DNA of 64,000 nt from Streptomyces sp. NRRL F-525 (lineage in GTDB: Bacteria > Actinomycetota > Actinomycetes > Streptomycetales > Streptomycetaceae): NCBI RefSeq assembly GCF_000716605.1, contig NZ_JNXE01000029.1:73401-137400 (forward strand), given 5' to 3'. This document shows, one piece after another, positions 18,090-26,294 of this stretch. A model generated the notes under the pieces. It saw nothing but the letters and a program-made list of their open reading frames with translations. It had not been told where the DNA came from and ran no database searches. Numbering within the stretch: the stretch's first letter is position 1; each line of letters begins with the position of its first letter. The position numbers and the translations under genes are program-made.

Positions 18090-18983
18090 TTAACCCTTCA
18101 CTCCGGTGAGCGTGACGCCCTCGACGAACGCCTTCTGCGCGAAGAAGAACACGAGGATCACGGGGGCCATGACCAGCACGGTCGCGGCCATGGTGAGATT
18201 CCAGTCGGTGTGGTGCGCGCCCTTGAACGACTCCAGGCCGTAACTCAGCGTCCAGGCACCGGGGTTCTCGGACGCGTAGATCTGCGGCCCGAAGTAGTCG
18301 TTCCAGGCGTAGAAGAACTGGAAGAGCGCCACGGCGGCGATACCCGGTTTGGCCATCGGCAGCACGACCCGCACGAGCGTCTTGAACTCGCCGCAGCCGT
18401 CGACCCTCGCCGCGTCCAGGTACTCGTTCGGGATGGTCATCAGGAACTGCCGTAGGAGAAAGATCGAGAAGGCGTCTCCGAACGCCATCGGGATGATCAG
18501 CGGCCACAGCGTGCCCGAGAGGTCCAACTGCTTGGCCCAGAACAGGTACATGGGGATGATCACGACCTGCGGCGGCAGCATCATCATCGAGATGACGAGC
18601 ATCAGCGACAGATTCCGGCCCCGGAAGCGGAACTTGGCGAGCGCGTACGCCACCGGGATCGACGACACGACGGTCAGGACGGTGCCGAGACCGGCGTAGA
18701 TCAGGGTGTTCTTCCACCAGGTGAGGAAGCCCGGAGTGTCGAACACCTTGCGGTAGTTGCCCCACTCCCAGGTGTGCGGGATGAGGTCACGGCTCAGGGC
18801 CTGGCTGTCGCTCATCAGCGAGGTCAGGAACACGAAGACGAACGGGAGCGTGAAGAAGAGCGCGGCGGCGACGCCGAGCGAGTGGACGGCGATCCACTCC
18901 ATGAGCGCCTTGCGGCGGGCGGTGCGCTCGGCGGGGGTCACCGGCGCCCGCAACTCCACGGGCTTGTCGAGTACTTGGGCCAT
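18090..18983 (-). CDS. csnG: Carbohydrate ABC transporter permease (MalG type)
   Basis: The 297-residue protein has six membrane helices, beginning with HSLGVAAALFFTLPFVFVFL, and the cytoplasmic EAA loop (DAARVDGCGEFKTLVRVVLP) that contacts the ATPase. The length and the short C-terminus ending LTGVKG are those of MalG-type permeases. It pairs with the upstream permease, two bases away, and with the binding protein. No ATPase gene is in the operon, so it probably uses the shared MsiK-type ATPase, as other Streptomyces sugar importers do. Confidence 0.9.
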   Translation of the reverse strand: MAQVLDKPVELRAPVTPAERTARRKALMEWIAVHSLGVAAALFFTLPFVFVFLTSLMSDSQALSRDLIPHTWEWGNYRKVFDTPGFLTWWKNTLIYAGLGTVLTVVSSIPVAYALAKFRFRGRNLSLMLVISMMMLPPQVVIIPMYLFWAKQLDLSGTLWPLIIPMAFGDAFSIFLLRQFLMTIPNEYLDAARVDGCGEFKTLVRVVLPMAKPGIAAVALFQFFYAWNDYFGPQIYASENPGAWTLSYGLESFKGAHHTDWNLTMAATVLVMAPVILVFFFAQKAFVEGVTLTGVKG

Positions 18984-18985
18984 GG

Positions 18986-19927
18986 TCAGTCACCTGCCAG
19001 GTTGAGGCCGCCCCGGCGCCGCATCAGGAACGCGGTGAACACCATCGACAGGGCGAACAGGACGAGTGCCACCACGCAGGCCGAGCCGTAGTCGAAGCGC
19101 TGGAAGCCGAGGTTGTAGACGAGCTGGGGAAGGGTGAGCGTGGACTTCTCCGGGTAGCCGGGCTCGAACTGCGTGCCGGCGCCCTGGATGACGCCGGACG
19201 CGACCTTCCCGGCGATGAGGGGCTGTGTGTAGTACTGCATGGTCTGGATCACGCCGGTGACGACCGCGAACATCACGATCGGCGAGATGTTCGGCAGCGT
19301 GACGAACCGGAACCGCTGCCAGGCCGACGCCCCGTCCAACTCCGCTGCCTCGTACTGCTCTTGGGGTACGTCGAGCAGCGCGGCCATGAAGATGACCATC
19401 AGGTCGCCGATGCCCCAGAGGGCGAGCAGGGTGAGCGCCGGCTTGGACCAGGTCGGGTCGTTGAACCAGCCCGGGGCCGGGATGCCGACCTTCTCCAGGA
19501 TCGAATTGACCGGCCCGGTACCGGGGTTGAGCAGGAACGCGAACGCCATCGTCGCCGCGACCGGCGGGGCGAGATACGGCAGATAGAAGAGCGTCCGGAA
19601 GACGCCCGTCGCCGTCTTGATCTTGGTGATCAACAGGCCGACGCCGAGCCCGAACACGACCCGCAGCGAGACCATCACCACGACCAGCCACAGGGTGTTG
19701 CGCATCGCGGGCCAGAAGTACGGATAGTTCTTGAAGACGTACGTCCAGTTCTTCGTCCCCACCCACGTCGGCGGCTTGAAGCCGTCGTAGTGCATGAACG
19801 AGAAATAGACCGTCGAGATCAGCGGATACGCGAAGAAGACCGCGAAGCCGATCAGCCAGGGCGACATGAAGGCGAGTGTCCGAAGCGCCGACTTGCGGCG
19901 CTTCGACGCCAGAGTGACTGTGCTCAT
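18986..19927 (-). CDS. csnF: Carbohydrate ABC transporter permease (MalF type)
   Basis: The 313-residue protein has six membrane helices, the first being FMSPWLIGFAVFFAYPLIST, and the EAA motif in YEAAELDGASAWQRFRFVTL. It is the first of two permease subunits and forms a heterodimeric channel with its downstream neighbour. It starts seven bases after the stop of the binding-protein gene, within a tightly packed operon. Confidence 0.9.
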   Translation of the reverse strand: MSTVTLASKRRKSALRTLAFMSPWLIGFAVFFAYPLISTVYFSFMHYDGFKPPTWVGTKNWTYVFKNYPYFWPAMRNTLWLVVVMVSLRVVFGLGVGLLITKIKTATGVFRTLFYLPYLAPPVAATMAFAFLLNPGTGPVNSILEKVGIPAPGWFNDPTWSKPALTLLALWGIGDLMVIFMAALLDVPQEQYEAAELDGASAWQRFRFVTLPNISPIVMFAVVTGVIQTMQYYTQPLIAGKVASGVIQGAGTQFEPGYPEKSTLTLPQLVYNLGFQRFDYGSACVVALVLFALSMVFTAFLMRRRGGLNLAGD

Positions 19928-19934
19928 TCTGCGG

Positions 19935-21272
19935 CTACTTCGCCTGCGCGATGTCGGTGTCGATCTGCTTGGCCGTGCTCTTCAGAGCCGAGTCGAGGTC
20001 GGTGACCTTGCCGCTCTCGTAGTCGTAGCCGAGGTTCTGGATCGTCGTCAGGTACACACCGCCGTTGATGGAGGCGGGACTTGTGGTCGAGTACTGGTTC
20101 GACGCGATGTCCAGGAACGTCTTGAAGCGCGGGTCGTACTTCAGCTTCGGGGACTTGAGGGCGGCGAGGGTCGAGGGCACGTTGTGGATGCCGTTGGAGA
20201 AGTTCACCACCGCGTCCGTGTCCGTGGTGATGTACTTGACGAACTCCCAGGCGGCGTTCTGCTTCTTGCTGTTGGCGGCGATTCCGGTGATCGTGCCGGT
20301 GATGTAGCCCTTGCCGTACTGGGCGACCTGGTCGTCCGGGACGGGCAGCGGGGCAACTCCGATGTCCAGCTTGGGATTTGCCGCCGTGGCCATCCCGAGC
20401 CGCCACTCGCCGTCGAGCTGCATCGCGACCTGGCCGGTGTGGAAGGGGTGCTTGTCGCCCCACTCGTCACCGAGCGTGGAGCGGTAGCTCTCCAGCTTCT
20501 TGAATCCGCCGAGTTCGTCGACGAGCTTCTTCTGCAGCGTGAAACCGGCCTTGAACGCGGGGTCCGTGGCGAGCGCCGACTTGCCGCTCTTGTCGAAGTA
20601 CGTCGGCGAGAACTGCGCGAAGATGTGCTCGGTCGTGGTCTCCCAGCCGTGGTAGTCGGGCATGAACCCGAGCTGCGAGTACGAGTCGCCCTTGCTGATG
20701 GTCAACTTCTTGGCGTCGGCCTCGAATTCGGACCATGTCTTGGGCGGGCTGGTGATGCCGGCCTTCTTGAATTCCGTCTTGTTGTAGTAGAGCCCGTACG
20801 CGTCGCCCAACAGGGGGGCGGTGCAACGGTTTCCGTCGAACTGGGTGTACTCGTTCATGGCCTTGGGGAACGTGGTCTCCGGGTCGATGTTCGCCTTCTT
20901 GAAGAAGGGATTGAGATCGACGAGAGCGCCCGACGAACAGAACTTGCCGACGTTGTTCGTGGTGAACGACGAGATCACGTCAGGGGACTTGCCGCCGCCA
21001 GTGCGCAGCGCCTGGTTGATCTTGTCGTCGGTCATGTTGCCGACCACATTCACATGGATGTTGGGGTGCGCCTTCTCGAACCCGGCGACCAGTGACTTCA
21101 CGGCGCTCAGCTCGGAGGCGGCGCTCCAGGCGTGCCAGAAGTTGATGGTCACGTCCTTCGAGGCGTCGTCGGAGGCACCGGACGAGGACTGCCCCGTACA
21201 GGCGGTCGCGAGAAGGGCGAAGGAGGCGGAGGCGGCGACTGCGATGACCGCTTTCCGGGATATTCCGGGCAT
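19935..21272 (-). CDS. csnE: Sugar ABC transporter substrate-binding lipoprotein
   Basis: The 445-residue protein has a signal peptide with a lipobox ending at C25 (ALLATAC), followed by a Ser/Ala linker and a family 1 solute-binding fold (VTINFWHAWSAASELSAVKS, GKSPDVISSF, DGEWRLGMA). It should capture the oligosaccharide outside the membrane and deliver it to the two permeases. The ATG at 21272 was chosen over a TTG five codons earlier because GGGAGACC precedes it. In a csnR-K type operon the expected ligands are glucosamine oligomers from chitosan; substrate identity is inferred from context. Confidence 0.9.
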   Translation of the reverse strand: MPGISRKAVIAVAASASFALLATACTGQSSSGASDDASKDVTINFWHAWSAASELSAVKSLVAGFEKAHPNIHVNVVGNMTDDKINQALRTGGGKSPDVISSFTTNNVGKFCSSGALVDLNPFFKKANIDPETTFPKAMNEYTQFDGNRCTAPLLGDAYGLYYNKTEFKKAGITSPPKTWSEFEADAKKLTISKGDSYSQLGFMPDYHGWETTTEHIFAQFSPTYFDKSGKSALATDPAFKAGFTLQKKLVDELGGFKKLESYRSTLGDEWGDKHPFHTGQVAMQLDGEWRLGMATAANPKLDIGVAPLPVPDDQVAQYGKGYITGTITGIAANSKKQNAAWEFVKYITTDTDAVVNFSNGIHNVPSTLAALKSPKLKYDPRFKTFLDIASNQYSTTSPASINGGVYLTTIQNLGYDYESGKVTDLDSALKSTAKQIDTDIAQAK

Positions 21273-21383
21273 GGCGAGGTCTCCCAAGGGCAGGGCGGGG
21301 CGAGGTGGTTGGGGAAGCCGGGTGGTTCGAGGTGGGCCGAAGTCGGTCTGGGGGAACCGGAGTCGGCCGTGCGGGAAGTCGGG

Positions 21384-22595
21384 TCAGCGCGAGGTGTCGA
21401 AGACCTCGTCGCGGGTGGTTGCCAGCGCGCTCTCCAACGCGCCGCGCAGCACGGGGTGTTCATGGACGTCGCCGACGACGAGCCGGGGCCGCGACGCCGC
21501 CAGCTCCTCCAACTCGGCCTGGACGAGGGCGCGGAGAGGTTCGCCGCCCGCGGTCAGCGATCCACCGCTGAGGACGACGAGTTCGGGGTCGAGTACGGAG
21601 ACGAGCGAGGCGAGACCGGTCGCGAGGTGGGTCGCGTAGATCTCCAGGAGCCGCCGCTGGGGACCGCTGGTGTGGTCGGCGGCGGTGGCGACGAGGGCGG
21701 CGGCGACCTCGGCGTAGGGACCCGTCGGGATCTCGGTGATGCCGAGTTCGCGGGCGAGTTGGGGCAGGGCCTGCGAGCCCGCCAGGGCCTGGTAACCACC
21801 GCTGTTGGCCTTGGTCACCTGGCGGACCAGGGGTGCGCCCGGCACCGGCAGGAAGCCGACCTCGCCCGCGCCGCCGGTCCAGCCGCGGTGCAGCCGGCCG
21901 CCGAGGACCAGGGCGGCGCCGAGGCCGCCCTCGTTCCACAGCAGCACGAAGTCGCCGTGTCCGCGGGCCGCGCCGAGCCGCTGCTCGGCTATGGCGACGA
22001 GGTTCACGTCGTTCTCGTACTCCACCGGCATCGGCAGCGCGGCGGCGAGTTCGTCGAGGAGGGCGGGGGAGTGCCAGCCCGGCAGGTGGGAGGCGTAGCG
22101 CAGCCGTCCGGTGTTGGGGTCGAAGGCGCCCGGGGTGCCGATGACGAGCCGGTGGACGTCGTCCCGGGCGAGCCCGGCGGCCTTCACGGCCCCGTCGAGG
22201 GTGTCGGTGACCTGCCGCACGACGGGCTGGGCGGGCCGCCGGCCCGGGGTGGCGAGCTCGAACTCCCCCACCGTGCGGCCGGTGACGTCGGCGACGGCGG
22301 CGCGGATGCGCTCCGGCGTGACGTCGAGCCCGGCGGCGTACGCGGCACTCGGATTGACCACGTACAGCTGGGCGTTGGGCCCCGGCCGCCCCTCGCTCGT
22401 CCCGGTGGCGAGCACGAGCCCCGCCGCCTCCAGCCGGGCCAGCAGCTGGGAGGCGGTCGGCTTGGAGAGGCCGGTGAGCTTGCCGATCCGGGTGCGGGAG
22501 AGCGGGCCGTGCTCCAGCAGGAGGTCCAGGGCGGCGCGGTCGTTCATGGCGCGCAGGACGCGGGGAGTGCCCGGGGTACCGGAGGTTCCTGCCAT
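21384..22595 (-). CDS. csnR: ROK-family transcriptional regulator (CsnR-like)
   Basis: The 403-residue protein has an N-terminal winged helix (LSRTRIGKLTGLSKPTASQL) and a C-terminal ROK sugar-sensing fold (VIGTPGAFDP, WNEGGLGAALVLGG, HRGWTGGAGEVGF). The cysteine-rich zinc motif CxCGxxGCxE expected after the GxGEVGH-like segment is absent, so sugar binding may be altered. CsnR of S. coelicolor represses chitosanase and its own operon until chitosan oligomers appear. The ATG at 22595 follows AGGTGG; a perfect operator-like palindrome lies 67 bases upstream. The gap to csnE is 111 bases. Confidence 0.88.
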   Translation of the reverse strand: MAGTSGTPGTPRVLRAMNDRAALDLLLEHGPLSRTRIGKLTGLSKPTASQLLARLEAAGLVLATGTSEGRPGPNAQLYVVNPSAAYAAGLDVTPERIRAAVADVTGRTVGEFELATPGRRPAQPVVRQVTDTLDGAVKAAGLARDDVHRLVIGTPGAFDPNTGRLRYASHLPGWHSPALLDELAAALPMPVEYENDVNLVAIAEQRLGAARGHGDFVLLWNEGGLGAALVLGGRLHRGWTGGAGEVGFLPVPGAPLVRQVTKANSGGYQALAGSQALPQLARELGITEIPTGPYAEVAAALVATAADHTSGPQRRLLEIYATHLATGLASLVSVLDPELVVLSGGSLTAGGEPLRALVQAELEELAASRPRLVVGDVHEHPVLRGALESALATTRDEVFDTSR

Positions 22596-22661
22596 GTCGT
22601 ACGCCACCTGCCTTCGAACTCTCGAACTTCCGAACCGCACAGCCTGTCACGTGATCACTGT

Positions 22662-22676
22662 TAGGAAAGTTTCCTA
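22662..22676. promoter_or_regulatory. Putative CsnR operator
   Basis: A perfect palindrome with 7-base arms, TAGGAAA G TTTCCTA, lies upstream of csnR. It matches my recollection of the CsnR operator core found before chitosanase genes and csnR. Binding would couple repression of the whole operon to chitosan oligomers. A further palindrome, TCACGTGA, lies at 22647-22654. Confidence 0.75.
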
Positions 22677-22739
22677 TTGGGTGGGAGGAACGTAAGCCCG
22701 AGGCGAAGGGGGCGTCAATAGAGACCGCCCCCGAGGCAA

Positions 22740-23126
22740 CAGACTCGTTACCTGCGGGGGCGGTACCGGCGAAGACGTAGCTGTCTTGACGGTGGTGTAG
22801 GTGCTCGAACTCTTTGCCCGGAACTGCAACTTGGCGGGCTGGGACACGCTGATCTTGTCGTCCGAGCCGTCGAGGTCGGCGCGAGGGTGGCCTCGATGTC
22901 GTTGTCCATGCCGGCGAGCCGGCCGCGGTAGAGCATGATCCCCGCGAACGTCGACCTGCCGTCCGCGACCACGTCCGCCGGCCGCGTCGGCGTGTACGTC
23001 ACGGGCACTTTCACCGCCGCGGTCGTCCCTGCGACGATCGCCTTCCCCTTGTTGACCGTCACCCCGCTGAAGACGAGTTCCGGCGCGGCGGCCTGCGCGA
23101 GCGGCGCCGATGGCGAGTTTTCTCAT
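22740..23126 (-). pseudogene. Remnant of a small secreted protein gene
   Basis: Protein-like sequence is split between two frames. The ATG at 23126 gives MRKLAIGA and then loses its frame; the mature part AQAAAPELVFSG through TYTPTRPADVVADG continues in another frame from about 23098; near 22880 the frame returns and reads DLDGSDDKISVSQPAKLQF and then STYTTVKTATSS. The core of the signal peptide appears deleted, a one-base shift follows, and the C-terminus is lost. The intact form would be a secreted protein with repeated beta domains, common in Streptomyces. A sequencing error could explain one shift but not the missing signal peptide. Confidence 0.65.
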
Positions 23127-23409
23127 GCTTGGGCGTGGTGAGTCTGCGATGAAAATGAGCCGAGCCTGTGAAGGTGGTCGCATCACGGGTTCGTCACGAT
23201 GGGTAAAGCCGCAGGTGGGGGCGGGTGGCGGAGATTCCCCCGATCTGCCGGAATTGCGAGGCCTGTTGGGCGCTTTTCGGCCTCTGCGACTCCGCCCCCG
23301 AGGCCGATTCGTGATGCGGACCGGCCTGTCCTGCCAGCCGCCTCACAGATTCCTGACTTTTGATCAACCCCGTTTGCGAGAGGCAGGGAACGGTGAGCGG
23401 GGTGCGGGC

Positions 23410-23967
23410 GTGAAGGTGTGGGCGGGGTGCTGGCGGGAGGCGGCGTGCGCGGTCGCCGTACCCGTGGTGATCAGGGCCGGCTTCGAACTCTGGGACCGGG
23501 GCGGCGTCGCCTGGAGCACGGCGGGCGAACTGGCGGCGACATGGGCCGCCGCCAGCGTCGTATGGGCGGTAGTGGCATGGCTGTCGCTACGACACCGGGC
23601 GCGCGGGTCGGGCATCACCCTCACCCCGGACGCCCTCGCCGCCCGCCAGGCCCGCCAACTCCGCGTGCTACGGCCCTCGGTGGGCTGGTCGGACCGGATG
23701 CGCACGGAGTTGAAGGCGTCGGACCGCGCGTCCGTCACGGCGGAGAAGGGGCGCGAGGAGATCTGGTTCCACTGGCGGCCGGGGTGGCGTAGGCGCACGG
23801 TCTGGGGGTCGATGGCGTTCGACGAGGTGTCGGGGACGGTCGTGCTCGACCTGCGCGACGAGGAGATGGCCGGGGGGCTGCGGAAGGGGGCGTCATTCGT
23901 GGCGATGTGCCAAGTGGCGGGAGTTCTGGGGCTGGTGGGCGTGGAGGGGGAGGCGCTCACGGCGTAG
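23410..23967 (+). CDS. Hypothetical membrane-associated protein
   Basis: I do not recognise this 185-residue protein. Two hydrophobic stretches (ACAVAVPVVIRAGFELW and WAAASVVWAVVAWLSLRH) near the N-terminus suggest two membrane helices, followed by a cytoplasmic domain with many Arg and Trp residues (IWFHWRPGWRRRTVW). The GTG at 23410 follows GAGCGGGG; the frame is open further upstream, but that part looks non-coding. Its end overlaps the converging TetR gene by 11 bases, so each mRNA is antisense to the other's tail. Confidence 0.55.
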   Translation: MKVWAGCWREAACAVAVPVVIRAGFELWDRGGVAWSTAGELAATWAAASVVWAVVAWLSLRHRARGSGITLTPDALAARQARQLRVLRPSVGWSDRMRTELKASDRASVTAEKGREEIWFHWRPGWRRRTVWGSMAFDEVSGTVVLDLRDEEMAGGLRKGASFVAMCQVAGVLGLVGVEGEALTA

Positions 23968-24562
23968 ATGCGGAGGGGGAGGAGCTCGCGCCGCGCATAC
24001 CGTCGATCGCGATGTCCAGCAGCCGGGCCGCCTGGGTGCCGTCGTCCTGGCCCTCTGTCGCGAGTGAGATGGCGCTGACGAGCGTGAGCATGTCCTCGGT
24101 GCGGATGTGGGGACGTACCGCACCCGACTGCTGGGCGTCGCGCAGGAGTTGACCGGCAGCGGTGGTGATCGTCGCCACGCAGTCGTCGTCCTCCTCCAGC
24201 AGGCCGGTGTCCCGGCCGTCGTGCAGGAGTGAGGCGACGAGGCCGCGGCTGGCGGCCGCGTAGGCGTTGAAGTCCCGTAGCCAGGAGAAGAGCGCGGTGC
24301 CTGGTTCGCTCGCGAGGGCGTGCTCCTCGGCCCTCGCGCAGAGCGCCTCGACGCGGTCGCGGAAGACGGCTCGCAGGAGGGATGCCCGGGAGGGGAAGTG
24401 TCGGTGCAGGGTCGCCGACCCCACGCCCGCCCGGCGGGCGATCTCCTCCAGCGAGGCGCCGGCTCCGTGCGTCGCGAACGCCTTCTGGGCGGCGGCGAGG
24501 ACACGGTCGTAGTTGCGCTGGGCGTCCGCCCGCAGGGGCCGTCGCGCCGCCGTGTCGACCAC
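23957..24562 (-). CDS. TetR-family transcriptional regulator
   Basis: The 201-residue protein has a typical TetR N-terminal helix-turn-helix (RVLAAAQKAFATHGAGASLE, IARRAGVGSATLHRHFPSR) and a helical ligand-binding C-terminus. The GTG at 24562 follows a perfect AGGAGG at five bases. It is divergent from the oxidoreductase gene at 24671, and a perfect palindrome lies between them, which marks it as the probable local repressor of that gene and perhaps of itself. The inducer is unknown; C-terminal sequence resembles the SCO1712-like group of TetR proteins. Confidence 0.9.
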   Translation of the reverse strand: MVDTAARRPLRADAQRNYDRVLAAAQKAFATHGAGASLEEIARRAGVGSATLHRHFPSRASLLRAVFRDRVEALCARAEEHALASEPGTALFSWLRDFNAYAAASRGLVASLLHDGRDTGLLEEDDDCVATITTAAGQLLRDAQQSGAVRPHIRTEDMLTLVSAISLATEGQDDGTQAARLLDIAIDGMRGASSSPSASTP

Positions 24563-24618
24563 GTTGACCTCCTGCGCTTGATAAATGGGGTGGCTCTCCG
24601 GTTATGGTAGCCGACAGG

Positions 24619-24639
24619 AAGTGGGGTGCCACCCCACTT
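24619..24639. promoter_or_regulatory. Perfect palindrome, probable TetR operator
   Basis: Ten-base arms AAGTGGGGTG and CACCCCACTT flank a single C, with no mismatch. It lies between the divergent TetR gene and the oxidoreductase, 31 bases before the latter's start. A partial half-site (AATGGGGTGGC) lies near 24584. Size, symmetry and location are those of TetR-family operators. Confidence 0.75.
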
Positions 24640-24670
24640 TGTGTTCCGGGACGCCCAGGGGAGACCGATC

Positions 24671-25627
24671 ATGCGTGCTGTGCAGTACGACCGTTACGGC
24701 CCGCCCGAGGTGCTGCGGGTCGACGAGGTGCCCGTGCCGAGTCCCGGGCCGGGAGAGGTGCTCGTCGAGGTGTATGCCGCGAGCGTGGACGCGGGGGAGA
24801 TCGCCTTCCGGGCGGGCAGGTTGCGCTGGATGACTCGCGCGGGCTTCCCCCGCCGCGTGGGCGGTGACTTCGCCGGCCGGGTCGTGGAGGCCGGGGCCGG
24901 AGTGAGCGCGTGGCGGACCGGGGACGCGGTGTGGGGACTCGTGCCGCACCTCACCTTCGGGTCGATCGCGGAGTACGTCGCCGTACCCGAACGGCGCCTT
25001 TCCCGCGCACCGAAGAACCTGAGCCTGCTCGACGCCGCCGCGCTTCCGGTATCGGGGACGACCGCGCTGACCGCGCTGACGGACAAGGCCCAACTCGCGC
25101 CGGGCGAGCGGCTCTTGGTCCGGGGTGCGGCCGGGGGCGTGGGCAGCGTCGCCGTACAACTGGGCAAGGCGTTGGGCGCGCATGTCACGGCCCTTGCGGG
25201 GGCGCGGAACGTCGACTGGGTCGTGGAACTCGGTGCGGATGTCGCCCTGGACTACCGCACGACCCGGCCGGAAGACCTGGGCCGCTTCGACGTCATCGTC
25301 GACGTGGTCGGCACGGACCTGGGCGCCTACCAGGCCCGGCTCGCTCGGCGCGGCCGCCTGATCGCGCTGGCCTTCGACCCGGATCACATCGTCACGTCGA
25401 TGCTCGGCACGGGGCTGCGGGCCGCGGCACGGCCCCGCCGGGTGAAGCTCTTCAGCAACGACCCGTCGGCCGACCGGATCGCTGAACTTGCCCGGTCCGT
25501 CGAGGCGGGGGATGTGCGGCCCGTGACCGACACGGTGTTTCCGCTGGCCGACATCGCGGAGGCGCACCGGAGGCTCGAAAGGGGCGGCGTGCGGGGGAAG
25601 TTCGTGATCGAGGTGCGGGGGGCGTAG
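24671..25627 (+). CDS. NAD(P)-dependent alcohol dehydrogenase / quinone oxidoreductase (zinc-free MDR)
   Basis: The 318-residue protein belongs to the medium-chain dehydrogenase superfamily. Its GroES-like half (residues 1-120) lacks the cysteines and histidines of zinc enzymes, and the nucleotide motif is RGAAGGVGSVAVQLGKALG. Members such as quinone reductases and reticulon-4-interacting-like proteins reduce quinones or enones with NADPH. The ATG at 24671 follows GGGGAGA. Divergent TetR control suggests induction by a reactive small molecule, which is inference. Confidence 0.88.
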   Translation: MRAVQYDRYGPPEVLRVDEVPVPSPGPGEVLVEVYAASVDAGEIAFRAGRLRWMTRAGFPRRVGGDFAGRVVEAGAGVSAWRTGDAVWGLVPHLTFGSIAEYVAVPERRLSRAPKNLSLLDAAALPVSGTTALTALTDKAQLAPGERLLVRGAAGGVGSVAVQLGKALGAHVTALAGARNVDWVVELGADVALDYRTTRPEDLGRFDVIVDVVGTDLGAYQARLARRGRLIALAFDPDHIVTSMLGTGLRAAARPRRVKLFSNDPSADRIAELARSVEAGDVRPVTDTVFPLADIAEAHRRLERGGVRGKFVIEVRGA

Positions 25628-25660
25628 GGGGATTGCCTGGGGGTGGGGGGTGGGGCGTGG

Positions 25661-25694
25661 AAGTGTGACAGTTGGTGTGAAAGTGTCACACTTT
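25661..25694. promoter_or_regulatory. Nested inverted repeats upstream of small operon
   Basis: Arms AAGTGTGACA and TGTCACACTT (10 bases each, 13-base spacer) enclose a second perfect palindrome AAAGTGT C ACACTTT at 25680-25694. The second arm is shared, so alternative pairing is possible. It lies just before the two small genes and may be an operator or an RNA switch-like hairpin. Confidence 0.55.
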
Positions 25695-25704
25695 GGCGGG
25701 GAGG

Positions 25705-25950
25705 GTGTGCTGCGGTGGGGGTCTTGGAGTCGCGTGGGGCGAGGCTGAGGCGGGATGCGCGATCGTCGGGATCGAGCGCCACCCGGAAACGGCTCACCGC
25801 CTGCGCGCCGCTGAGCAGGCGATCAACAGCGCCGACCCCTCCGTACGCGACCGTGCCATCGGTGGAGCCGGGGAAATCGTGCAGGCGGCGCGTCGCCAGG
25901 TCGCGGATGATCGTGGTGGCTCAAGTGAGCCGGTCGGACGGTGGTGTTGA
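25705..25950 (+). CDS. Small conserved-type helical protein, unknown function
   Basis: This 81-residue frame is uncertain. Its C-terminal 60 residues (HPETAHRLRAAEQAINSADP, VRDRAIGGAGEIVQAARRQ) look like a real amphipathic helical protein, but the first 20 residues are poor and Gly/Cys-rich. The GTG at 25705 is only a tentative start; a TTG at 25693 lies within the palindrome. The stop TGA directly abuts the GTG of the next gene, which supports an operon of two small genes. Confidence 0.4.
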   Translation: MCCGGGLGVAWGEAEAGCAIVGIERHPETAHRLRAAEQAINSADPSVRDRAIGGAGEIVQAARRQVADDRGGSSEPVGRWC

Positions 25951-26274
25951 GTGGGGGTACAGGTCAAGGAGCGGTCCTGGTACGGCGTCCGGTGTGTCTT
26001 CCGGCATCGTGAACTCGGTGTCTACGAAGAGCGGTTGACCCTGTGGCGGGCCACCTCGCTCGACGAGGCCGTCACCCGTGGGGAGTTGGAGGCGCACGAG
26101 TACTGCGCCGACCTCGACGGCGTCGAGTACGCCGACTTCGCCGAGGCGTACCGGATGTTCGGTGAGCCGGGGGAGGGTGCCGAGGTCTTCTCGCTCATGC
26201 GGGAGAGCGGGTTGCCTGCCGGTGAGTATGTGGGGCGGTTCTTCGCTAGGGGGGCGGAGCGGGCGGGGGGTTGA
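25951..26274 (+). CDS. DUF4288-like small protein
   Basis: The 107-residue protein has the pattern of DUF4288: a first strand WYGVRCVFRH, then YEERLTLWRATSLDEAVTRG and an acidic helix ending EAHEYCADL, followed by AYRMFGE and a C-terminal segment GLPAGEYVGRFF. Members are widespread small proteins without known role. It starts with GTG directly after the stop of the preceding frame. No signal peptide or membrane helix is seen. Confidence 0.7.
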   Translation: MGVQVKERSWYGVRCVFRHRELGVYEERLTLWRATSLDEAVTRGELEAHEYCADLDGVEYADFAEAYRMFGEPGEGAEVFSLMRESGLPAGEYVGRFFARGAERAGG

Positions 26275-26294
26275 GACGTATCCGCCCCCTACAA

